Of a DNA stretch of 64,000 nt, positions 56,038 through 64,000 are shown piece after piece. The DNA is taken from the NCBI GenBank assembly GCA_016648135.1, contig JADDOH010000169.1, forward strand, positions 62,001 to 126,000, given 5' to 3'. The notes under the pieces were generated by a model that was given only the letters and a program-made list of their open reading frames with translations, was not told the DNA's origin and ran no database searches. The stretch is from Agrypnia vestita. Its lineage: Eukaryota; Arthropoda; Insecta; Trichoptera; Phryganeidae. The translations under genes and the position numbers were made by a program. Within the stretch, counting starts at the first letter, position 1, and the number at the start of each line of letters is the position of its first letter.

Positions 56038-56518
56038 TTTTTCTGTATTTTGACAGTTATGTATAACATTATAATGCAAAATTTTGACGTTTTTAGTTTA
56101 ACAGTTTTGAAATTAATGAATTCTACTATCAATCAGAAAGCTCTAAAACTAAACAAATGTTAAGTTTACAAATATGTTTTACTTTACTTTGTAATACACA
56201 CATACAATATGAGTTATTAAATTACAACTATAGTTTCGAGAGGGACTGCTCCTCTCGAAACCATAGTTGTAATTTAATAACTCATATTGTGTGTGTGTAT
56301 TACAAAGTAAAGTAAAACATATTTTTAAATTATAACGTTGCACCACAAAGTATCTGCCAAATCTTTCAATGATATTAAATGTTAAGTTATTCACAATTAT
56401 TAATAATGAGCTTTCTAATTGATTGAATTCATTAATTTCAAACCTGTCTAACTAAAAACGTCAAAATTGCCGACATTACAATGTTATACAATAACTGTCA
56501 ATAGATACAGAAATATAA
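56038..56518. mobile_element. Foldback element with nested central palindrome
   Basis: Outer arms of about 100 bp: 56038-56140 (TTTCTGTATTTTGACAGTTATG, GACGTTTTTAGTTTAACAG, GAAATTAATGAATTC) inverted at about 56405-56518. Inside sits a second palindrome, 56171-56324, whose centre GAGAGGGACTGCTCCTCTC is the stem II of the ribozyme-like motif at 36551. Related single arms are at 10700-10806 and 13625-13800. Non-coding. Confidence 0.82.
56171..56324. repeat. Perfect-type palindrome centred on a ribozyme stem II
   Basis: 73-bp arms (ATATGTTTTACTTTACTTTG ... TTTCGAGAGG) with loop GACTGCT. The match is almost complete, with one difference (TATAG versus CATAG). The CTGATGA half of the motif is absent because each side carries the GAAAC half. 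Confidence 0.88.
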
Positions 56519-56854
56519 ATATTGCTAAGTTCATTAAATCTTTCTTTTCGATTCGTTTTATTTTGTTTTTCATGGAAGTTATAAGCGTCATAACTTCAGT
56601 GTCATTAAAAAAATAACACTTGTATCTCATTTCGTTCTTGTATCTATTTAAAAAAATAATACTTGTATCTCATGTCGTTTGTGTCTTGTGTCTATACTTA
56701 TAACCATATTCTTTCTCTTTCGTTCCTGTTGGGAAAACCACTTTAATAAGACGTTTTTATCCTGATTTTGGTGCGACAATCAGCTTCTATAAATTATTAA
56801 TTTTATTATTACATAATTGTAACCTAATTTGTACGGTATTCAGTATTCAGCCTA
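56519..56854. other. AT-rich sequence, nothing recognised
   Basis: 56610-56700 holds two near copies of AAAAAAATAA-ACTTGTATCTCAT-TCGTT. No other feature. Confidence 0.35.
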
Positions 56855-57332
56855 TACGGGGTTATTTGTAAAACATTAATAATCTCGCAGGACTATATTC
56901 CTGCCTTGATTATGAGTCGAAAATGTTCAAACTATTATGACCTAATATCAATAGTTAAAGAGATATGCGACATCAAAGTTTGCATTTTTTCTTCAATATT
57001 TCTAACTTATTTTTTGTAAAACGTTGGACTATCATTACAGTAACTCATATCGATTACGAAAATTTCATTCGTTTCAATACAAGTTAAATAAAATGATAAA
57101 AACCCTGAAAAAATTCCAATTGGAATGTTTTCCAATTGGAATTCGAAGGTTTTTATTTGACTACATACTGTAATGATAGTCCAAAGTTTTACAAAAAAAA
57201 AATGCAAACTTTGATGTCGCGTATCTCCTTAACTATTGATATTAGGTCATAATAGCTTGAACGTTTTCGACTCATAATCAAGGCAGGAATATAGTCCCGC
57301 GAGGTTATTAATGTTTTAAAAATAACCCTGTA
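56855..57332. mobile_element. Long-arm MITE, TACAGGG family
   Basis: Begins TACGGGGTTATTTGTAAAAC and ends AAATAACCCTGTA; arms include GGACTATATTCCTGCCTTGA and its inverse AAGGCAGGAATATAGTCC. The centre is AATTCCAATTGGAATG with a short duplication of TTCCAATTGGAAT. Best-preserved copy of the family with 35216-35705. Confidence 0.87.
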
Positions 57333-57565
57333 TACTTTCATTCTCATTTTTTCCGATCAATTCCGGACATCAGCACGTAGTTAGTAACATGTATAATTTG
57401 TGAGTTTTTGGCACGCGATTCTTATAAATGTATTTTATATTTCTATTTTTAAAACGTTTCATATACAATCTCGTTGATTTTTTAGTAGATATGTCAGTCG
57501 AGTTGAATGGCAGTAACATTTTCTTAAAAATAACATAGAATTAGGCATTAAATTTTTTATGTAAT
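57333..57565. other. AT-rich spacer
   Basis: Nothing recognised. Confidence 0.3.
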
Positions 57566-57993
57566 TAATAAAAATGAACTTTGTTTTCACAACACTTGTA
57601 TTAAAAAATATCAACATGTTTCAGAGCCTGTGGCCCCTTTGTCAGGATACAATTGTATACTAATAAATTAAATTAAAAAATCAAAGTAGGTATAGACAAT
57701 AAAAATGTATATATAAATATATATATGGAAAATGAATAATAATGAAGTACCTACTTAACACGAAAATAAATTTAAAAGATAACTATTAGTAACAAGGACC
57801 TGGTTATTTATATTATTCAATTTACTATTAACATTCTTTCTTATTTTCTAAATTAATAATTAATTTACGAAGGGGCGATGGGCTCTGAAACATATTGATA
57901 TTTTTCAACACAAAAGTGGTGAAAACAAAGTTCATTTTTATTAATTATATTAATAATGTCACCATAATATTAATTTGCTGTTTTTGAAGATGT
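57566..57993. mobile_element. Hammerhead-family inverted-repeat element, uninterrupted
   Basis: Left arm 57566-57650 (TTAATAAAAATGAACTTTG, TTTTCACAACACTTG, ATATCAACATGTTTC) is inverted at about 57865-57949. The interior has (TA)n, ATGGAAAATGAATAATAATG, ACCTACTTAACACG and AAGGACCTGGTTATTTAT. Homology with 49277-49330 continues past the right arm to about 57993. It serves as the empty-site relative for the mariner insertion at 47735-49015. Confidence 0.85.
57609..57649 (-). ncRNA. Hammerhead-like motif, left arm
   Basis: Minus strand: TATC, CTGACAA, stem II AGGGGCCACAGGCTCT, GAAAC, AT, GTT, GATA. TATC/GATA is stem I and GTT the cleavage triplet. Only the core G8 is changed (CTGACAA). The right arm (about 57868-57900) has lost the CTGA part. 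Together with the copy at 7994 the family ancestor had CTGACGA. Confidence 0.5.
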
Positions 57994-58056
57994 TGAATTT
58001 CTATTTTCATAAAAAAATTATTATATTGGTAAACACAGAATTTGTTTTTTTAAATT

Positions 58057-58472
58057 TTTTCGATATTTCCTCTTGATGCTAGAAGGTATTGTGATATGTG
58101 TATAGAAAAAAGAGGGATTTGTCTCTTTTCGTTAAATGCCTGGAACACTATAACCTTATTTTTTCGATATCTCCTCTTGATGCTAGAAGGTATTGTGATA
58201 TGTGTATAGAAAAAAGAGGGATTTGTCTCTTTTCGTTAAATGCCTGGAACACTATAACCTTATTTTTTCGATATCTCCTCTTGATGCTAGAAGGTATTGT
58301 GATATGTGTATAGAAAAAAGAGGGATTTGTCTCTTTTCGTTAAATGCCTGGAACACTATAACCTTATTTTTTCGATATCCCCTCTTGATGCTAGAAGGTA
58401 TTGTGATATGTGTATAGAAAAAAGAGGGATTTATCTCTTTTCGTTAAATGCCTGGAACACTATAACCTTATT
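58057..58472 (+). repeat. 104-bp tandem repeat, exactly four units
   Basis: The word CGATAT starts at 58061, 58165, 58269 and 58373. Each unit reads CTTGATGCTAGAAGGTATTG, TAGAAAAAAGAGGGATTTG, CTCTTTTCGTTAAATGCC, GGAACACTATAACC. Only about four substitutions separate the units, so the array is young or homogenised. Because 104 is not a multiple of three, frames pass through all three phases (repeated 71-codon frames), and I do not regard them as genes. Confidence 0.95.
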
Positions 58473-59196
58473 GGATATTTGTGAAATTATCCCATCCCAT
58501 TAGGTTTTATAAACTTCTTTATCTACAGGGTGGCATTTCACGTTTTGGCTGTAGATCTTACTAGACTTACAATCTAGATTCCTGCCCTTAAAATTGAGCA
58601 GCCAAGTTTCATTCATTTAGCCATTTTCAACCTACAAATATAGCGTAATCATATCAGTGCTCTATATAGTTTATCTTTTAATTCTGTGACAACAAACTTT
58701 AGTCACTTCCGTAAAGCAATTTATCAAGCGTTTCCTTAACTTGGCCTGTTATTTATTTCGTGTTGGAAATCGTTGTTCTGTACCGCGTCATAAAAATCTT
58801 TTCAGTACATCCCGATATACAAATTAATCGGGAAGATTGGGAATATATCACAGTGTGCGCCGTATGGAAAAAGACCGGGAAAGTCTGCTGACTATTAAGG
58901 TAATAATAATAGGTAACCAGGTTGTTAGTGCAAGACCTGGTCCGCCATATAGTTTGAAAATTACATATATGTTATATTGTACATGGAGAGAAAATATAAA
59001 AAAGGAAAAAAGAAAAAGAGAAATAATTAAAATAATAAAGAAAAAAAAGGAAAGGATAAGAAACCTTGAATATCTCTGACATTCTGGGAAGATCAAAGTA
59101 TAATCTAAATCATCATCCAGGGGAAAATAAGTTGTAAAAGAAGCGTAGAAAGACGCCGCATCTCATGGCTGCGTGTTACTTGAGGGACTGTTACAA
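58473..59196. other. Sequence with a possible MITE terminus
   Basis: 58526 starts TACAGGGTGGCATTTCACG with ATTCCTGCCCTTAAAATTGAGC after it, reminiscent of the TACAGGG termini. 58990-59060 is purine-rich low complexity. No gene recognised. Confidence 0.35.
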
Positions 59197-59789
59197 CTGT
59201 TACTGATACCTTTACCGTTACAGTTACCGTTACCGTTACCGTTACCGCTACGTTACCGTTACCGTTACCGTTACCGTAACCGTAACCGTTACCGTAACCG
59301 TTATCGTTACCGTTACTGATACCACTACCGTTACCGTTACCGCTACCGTTACCGTTACCGTTACCGTTACCGTTACCGTTACCGTTACCGTTACCGTTAC
59401 CGTTACCGTTACCGTTACCGTAACCGTTATCGTTACCGTTACTGATACCACTACCGTTACCGTTACCGCTACCGTTACCGTTACCGTTACCGTTACCGTA
59501 ACCGTAACCGTTACCGTAACCGTCACCGTTACCGTTACCGTTACCGTTACCGTAACCGTTATCGTTACCGTTACTGATACCACTACCGTTACCGCTACCG
59601 TTACCGTTACCGTTACCGTTACCGTAACCGTAACCGTTACCGTCACCGTTACCGTTACCGTTACCGTTACCGTTACCGTTACCGTTACCGTTACCGTAAC
59701 CGTTATCGTTACCGTTACTGATACCACTACCGTTACCGTTACCGCTACCGTTACCGTTACCGTTACCGTTACCGTTACTGTTACTAAGC
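59197..59789. repeat. (TTACCG)n hexamer array with higher-order structure
   Basis: About 590 bp of TTACCG with variants TAACCG, TTATCG, TTACTGATACCAC and GTCACC. The marker TTATCGTTACCGTTACTG occurs at 59301, 59427, 59559 and 59703, steps of 126, 132 and 144, all multiples of six. So larger blocks were duplicated in hexamer register. Several frames on both strands stay open (Gly-Asn, Val-Thr and so on), which is a property of the hexamer and not evidence of a protein. Confidence 0.95.
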
Positions 59790-60474
59790 TGTTCCGTGCG
59801 GCGGCGAATAGAGTCGTAATCGCCAATATGATCGCCGACCATCGATTGGAGACGACACTACAGGATGAAGAAGAGATCCAGGTTCTCCTAGACAACTACC
59901 CACGCCACCGAGTCCTGGTCAAATATTATGTATTAGGGAAAAATTCTTCCCATCTTTTTTGTTCCCGGAGTTTATTAATTATTATTAATCATATGAATAG
60001 TCAAACCCAAAAACCGAACACTTAAAGAGTCAAATGTGATTTATGGCCGTTTGTTAGGTTTTTCGTGAAGTTTTGTCGAATAATCTATCTTCCGAGGAAA
60101 ACCTAGCCATTTATTGTGTTCATTTGTATGCCGCGAATGTATGGGAGTTGTATGTAAACACATTTATCATTCGCAACAAAAGTTTCCTACGAATCTAGAT
60201 CAGAAGAATGAATTAGTGGTTTGCTCGCTATATACAGAACTTACTTACAGAATATTTAGAACTTAATAAATACACGGTAATGCTCTTAACATAGACATTG
60301 AATCTTTTAGCCATTTCTGTTTAAAAAATCTTTTTTCTTTTGATATTATTTGTCGCGATTGATTTTTAAATAATAATGAAAATTAAATAAAATTTTTTGT
60401 CTGCTTGTGAAAGTGATTTTTTTTACTTTTTCCTCGGCCCAATATTAATATAATTAGTCTAAATGTAGGGTATA
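59790..60474. other. Moderate-GC then AT-rich sequence
   Basis: 59790-59920 has a short plus frame (MIADHRLETTLQDEEEIQV) without recognised family. The rest is unrecognised. Confidence 0.3.
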
Positions 60475-60672
60475 AAAGCAAAGACAGCAACATCTAAAAA
60501 AATAAAAAAATGTTTTGAATGCAGATACCGAGGATTACTTACTAAAAATGTTCCGATTTATAGATTTTATTTTATATTTTATCTCGAATTCAGTACATTA
60601 TAAATTAGTAATGCTCGATGACTTATAATTTTTTTTTGGATATGGTTGCCTTTGCTTTTATACTCCACATAA
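60475..60672. mobile_element. Inverted-repeat MITE, AAAAGCAAAGGCAAC family
   Basis: TATAAAAGCAAAGACAGCAAC at the left end is inverted as GGTTGCCTTTGCTTTTATA at the right; inner words GAGGATTACTTACT and AGTAATGCTCGATGACTT are also inverted. Same family as 27595-27860 and 22431-22620. Confidence 0.72.
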
Positions 60673-61364
60673 TAATAGATACGGTGGAGTTGGATATTAT
60701 TTCAGAAAAATTCTATAACCAACCTAATTCGCTAACAAGCTAATATTGTAATTTTTATAACAAATACACTGTTGACCGGTCGTTATTGACCCCGATATTT
60801 AGTCCGATTGTGACATTAGAGAATGTAATATTCGTACCTCTTCTAGAAGAGCAATTGTAAACTATGATAGGTTGTCACATTAAGTATGTTTATAATTATA
60901 TTTTCTTATTTTGGCTAAAAGATTTTTTCCTTGGTTTCAATATAGGAAAAATACAGATAGCACTTAATGCTAGTTATAAAAAAGGTTATTTTATTTTCAA
61001 ATAGTTAACAATCCAACTCAATAAATAAATCAATCCTCGTGTTTGAATTGAGGAGTGCATTAGTTTTAATTAGGTGGGTATAGAAATAAGGTACGACGCT
61101 GATGATGCAAGTAAGAAGCAATAGTACAAAATTATTATTCTTGCTGTGTATTATTACATTTCATAATTTCTGTTTTGTTATCAAAATATACACTGAATAA
61201 ATTTCTCTACAAATAAATACACATCAACTTTTGTAACAAGGCAAAGGATATTTTATTTTTTCACATACGGGTCTTATTAATCCTGATAGATGGTCATTCT
61301 AGTAAATATTTATGCTAAAAATGTATTCTGGTATATTTACAGCTGTGTGACATTTAACTGTTGT
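60673..61364. other. AT-rich sequence, nothing recognised
   Basis: No supported feature. Confidence 0.3.
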
Positions 61365-61560
61365 TTTTAAAACAGCAACCGGTTTCAAAAATACCATCTT
61401 CTTTACCGGGTGATAAAAACTAATCCGTAACATTAAAGTTATTAAATTTTGTTTACAAATTTTTTTCGAGCTGATAAAATTTTTATGCTTCGGATTAGTT
61501 TTTTTATCGCCCTGATGAAGGAAATGTTATTTTCCAATATTGTTTGGTTTTAATAAAAAC
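61365..61560. mobile_element. Small inverted-repeat element, ribozyme-family relic
   Basis: GGGTGATAAAAACTAATCCG (61410-61429) is inverted at 61492-61515. Outward from these on the minus side is GATGGTATTTTTGAAACCGGTTGCTG and on the plus side CCCTGATGAAGGAAATGTTATTTTCC. Each side keeps one half of the CTGATGA/GAAAC motif. Likely a decayed member of the hammerhead-bearing group. Confidence 0.5.
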
Positions 61561-61684
61561 ATCGATGTGGTTAAAAGAAAGTTAATTATAAATTTGATTA
61601 ATTTTGGAAATGAAAATATTAATGTACGCGAAATATTGTCTTAAAAGGTAGATGACTTGATTAACTCTTTACAACTCCTTGGTG

Positions 61685-61964
61685 CGAAGTAGACTCGTGA
61701 GTGGCTCGAAGATTTGGGGGTCACATGAACTTAAGTAGGTACTCTCTTATGGTAGAGAAAATACAAAAAATGTTTCTAAGATATCTCTACATGGGAGAGT
61801 ACGGGCATTATCCTTGGCTTTACTCAAGCGAGTTTCTCCAGAGTAACCTTGGCTACAATAGTTTAGAGACTAGAAGGAATGTGTGTTTGATTACGCATTT
61901 TTATCGACGGTTGCGCGGTGTGATCGATTATCCTGAAATTATGCAAATTTTGTTTTGTACGTAA
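61685..61964 (+). pseudogene. Jockey-type retrotransposon fragment
   Basis: The frame to 61964 reads EKIQKMFLRYLYMGEYGHYPWLYSSEFL, then LGYNSLETRRNVCLITHFYRRLRGVIDYPE. These blocks (E-IQ--FLRYLY, LGY-SLE-RR, L-RG-ID-PE) are the C-terminal part of Jockey-type ORF2. Upstream the word GTGGCTCGAAGATTTGG may be a decayed VWSP. No catalytic region; 5'-truncated and dead. Confidence 0.78.
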
Positions 61965-62860
61965 ATGGTATATTTCACATTCTAATATACAGGACCAACA
62001 TGCCGATGGTTATACCTGTTAGAAGAGTTACGGCTGTGCTGAACAAGTTTTAGTTCCAAATTTTAATATAATAGAACTAAATAGAACATTTTAATAGAAC
62101 TAAAAAAAAAAGTGTTTTTATTTCCATACGTGTTTATTTATTTATTTATTAGTTTACGCCCATTAGGCTTTTACATAAAGAGTATAAAATAAATTTCAAA
62201 AAGCACATACATTAAACAATATCTGTATAGTACCAAAACATGAGGATAAAAGTTAAAAATATAAAGTAAAGAGCGGCAATGTGTGTAGGCTTTTACCTAA
62301 AATTATAAAAAAATATAATAAAAAAAATATATATATAAAATAAAATGTGATTAAGGAGTTCTATAAACTTACCTTCGAAATCTTGCAGATATCATCATTT
62401 CTATCATCATTTCTAAAAGTCACTGCAACACAACATCAATTTTCCTGATAATAATCTGAACCCATAGAACACATTAAATCAATTATTTAATTGCATATTT
62501 TTACATGAGCACACTACATTGATACATATATGTGCAAGTTTATACTCGAGTCGATCGAAGATACTTGTAATTGGGATAATGGGCTAAGTTTGAAATAATA
62601 ATGTGTTGTTTTTTTATGTATAGTATACCCATTTTTCTATTAAAGTCTCATCAAATTAAAAAAATCAATAAAATAAATAATAGAGAAGTGTTTTATGAAT
62701 ATTACATTAATTAAAATGTTTTAACATATATGGATTAAATTTGTGTTTTTGTAAAGTAAATGTTGTGTACAAATAAATTGAATTGGATTTAAATGACATA
62801 TTGCATTTCTCGCGGTGCCATTTATTTGGGACGCGCTGTATACTGCATGTCACAGCCCCT
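61965..62860. other. AT-rich DNA with a minus-strand retroposon tail
   Basis: 62132-62190: TTTATTTATTTATTTATTAG followed by CGCCCATTAGGCTTTTACATAAAG. On the minus strand this is an AAGCCTAATGGGCG end with an (AATA)n tail, a typical retroposon 3' end. The rest is AT-rich and unrecognised. Confidence 0.45.
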
Positions 62861-63135
62861 GTACGTTAGGATAATTCACCATAATGTATACACGTGATAT
62901 CATCATCGTCTGTTAGCTACGTTACGTGCTAATGCAGGTGCATTATTGCACATTGCACACGTCTGCGTCTATTGCAATATTCACGGGCTGACAGTCTCGC
63001 AGTTCCACAGACGGCTGCAGCCCTCTCCAAGGAGTTCCAGACACGGCCCGTCCTTCTGGGTGTACCAGACGCTCATGCATCGCTAATAGACGCCAAGACG
63101 AGGCGTCGGGACGCCGCACGCCTCTCGCGCGAGGG
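62861..63135. other. Unique GC-rich island
   Basis: CpG-rich (GACGAGGCGTCGGGACGCC, CTCTCGCGCGAGGG). The minus strand is open in two frames for about 35-45 codons (for example MSVWYTQKDGPCLELL); I recognise no family and call no gene. Confidence 0.3.
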
Positions 63136-64000
63136 AGAATTTACCTGAGCAAAATTATGATCATGTTCATTAAATCAATGTAGTTCCCGCAAGGTGAGTG
63201 GCTGAGTGGGAACAGGGTGGGTTGAATTGAATGTTTAATTTTTGTAAATAATGTAATATTCAAAAACTCCTCACCCCTCCTCTCTTTGTTTCCATTAAGC
63301 AAGCCACACCCTTCCCTCATGCATAACCTACCCATCTCTAACAGTATCTAAGATATTTTATTTATTCCAATCCTTGTTAGCTTATTAATTTAATTTTATT
63401 TTTTATTTTTTCCTTTATAACCTTTGCCAATTTTGCATTTAATTATCCATTTAAAATAGGTACATAGGCATACGCGTACATATAAAACAATAACTAAAAT
63501 ATTGTCACATTTTCGCGGTAGGAAACAAAAGAAGCACTCAACATTTATTTAAAATTTTATTCAACACAAAAAGACATGAACTTAACTTAAGATTGTAACC
63601 ACTGTTCCATAATACATATATATAGTCAATATCAAGAAACTTATAAACGTTTCTTATAACACTGTTTCGTTCTAGAATACTTTAATACGCCTGGTAGGTA
63701 TTCTCGTAATTTATTTCGTTGTCCGCAGGTCGCTTTTTCTCTGGTCTCCGCCAAACATGATCTAGAATACACAGATATGGTCTCGTGTATTCTAGACCAT
63801 TCTAGTAATTTCTGAATTTTTTCAAAACGTTTATATGATTGGAAAACCCTCAATATTGTATGATTCTTTTCATTTCGAGCATCGTAACAATATACAGAAA
63901 CAATTACCATTAATGAACAAATCAAAACAATTCGATTTTTGTTAATTTAAGGAGTATTATTATATGAAATAACAATATTTTGTCTATAAAAATAACTGCA
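63136..64000. other. AT-rich end of window with one hairpin
   Basis: 63761-63772 TCTAGAATACAC is exactly inverted at 63785-63796 around a 12-base loop. A minus frame at 63641-63925 crosses it and shows no recognised domain. Nothing else found. Confidence 0.4.

Noticed and set aside
58098..58503. Repeated 65-71-codon proteins
   Set aside because: They are the 104-bp tandem unit read in successive phases; the same sequence cannot be selected in three frames and nothing else supports coding.
59105..59895. Long Gly-Asn and Val-Thr frames on the minus strand
   Set aside because: They are created by the (TTACCG)n hexamer, which leaves several frames open on both strands. No signal or domain lies outside the array.
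1..64000. CRISPR arrays, operons, tRNA or rRNA genes
   Set aside because: No regularly spaced repeats with unique spacers and no cloverleaf with matching acceptor stem were seen; B-box matches belong to SINEs. The genome is eukaryotic.

Overview
The window is a piece of an animal, almost certainly insect, genome. It is very AT-rich, gene-poor and packed with old transposable elements. Two mariner transposases, several lineages of non-LTR retrotransposon 3' ends, tRNA-derived SINEs and many short inverted-repeat elements are visible. I recognise no bacterial signal, no operon and no intact host protein-coding gene. The family mix (RTE-like copies with GWAEAW/RGRPRKTW-type tails, a cecropia-type mariner, repeats headed ACTAGCTG) fits Lepidoptera best; that placement is inference. 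The stretches without repeats look like intergenic or intronic sequence. One juxtaposed acceptor/donor (34746/34747) would fit the inside of a long intron.

Layout. 1-9 kb: a degraded minus-strand RTE-like copy (1424-1830), an ACTAGCTG repeat (2493-2949), a plus-strand RTE-like 3' end (6262-6787), the first hammerhead-bearing element (7830-8085) and a long-arm MITE (8615-9079). 9-20 kb: a composite SINE-like repeat with a younger SINE inside it (9597-10255), a hairpin element, a tandem array (11681-12093), two retrotransposon relics (12528-12738, 14924-15211), a possible promoter (about 17965) and an inverted-repeat element (19322-19762). 20-36 kb: more retrotransposon relics (22700-22984, 24816-25666), MITEs (31342-32088, 34867-35039, 35216-35705) and islands of unique, more GC-rich DNA. 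36-50 kb: the best hammerhead-like ribozyme (36551-36606), two dead full-length mariners in opposite orientation (38599-39882 and 47735-49015), and a 500-bp foldback element (46548-47030). 50-64 kb: the longest reverse-transcriptase fragment (54811-55697, YADD present), further foldback elements, a 104-bp tandem array (58057-58472), a hexamer array with higher-order structure (59197-59789) and one more retrotransposon end (61685-61964).

The most interesting signal is a set of hammerhead-ribozyme-like motifs, CTGANGA - stem II - GAAAC - short loop - GTH, inside inverted-repeat elements. At the better copies the bases flanking the core pair to form stem I, and the pairs differ between families while pairing is kept (CAC/GTG, AACC/GGTT, TATC/GATA, CACC/GGTG). 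This covariation argues for a real self-cleaving RNA. The elements resemble non-autonomous derivatives of Penelope-like retroelements, which are known to carry hammerheads. One such element has a mariner inserted in it, giving a relative insertion order.
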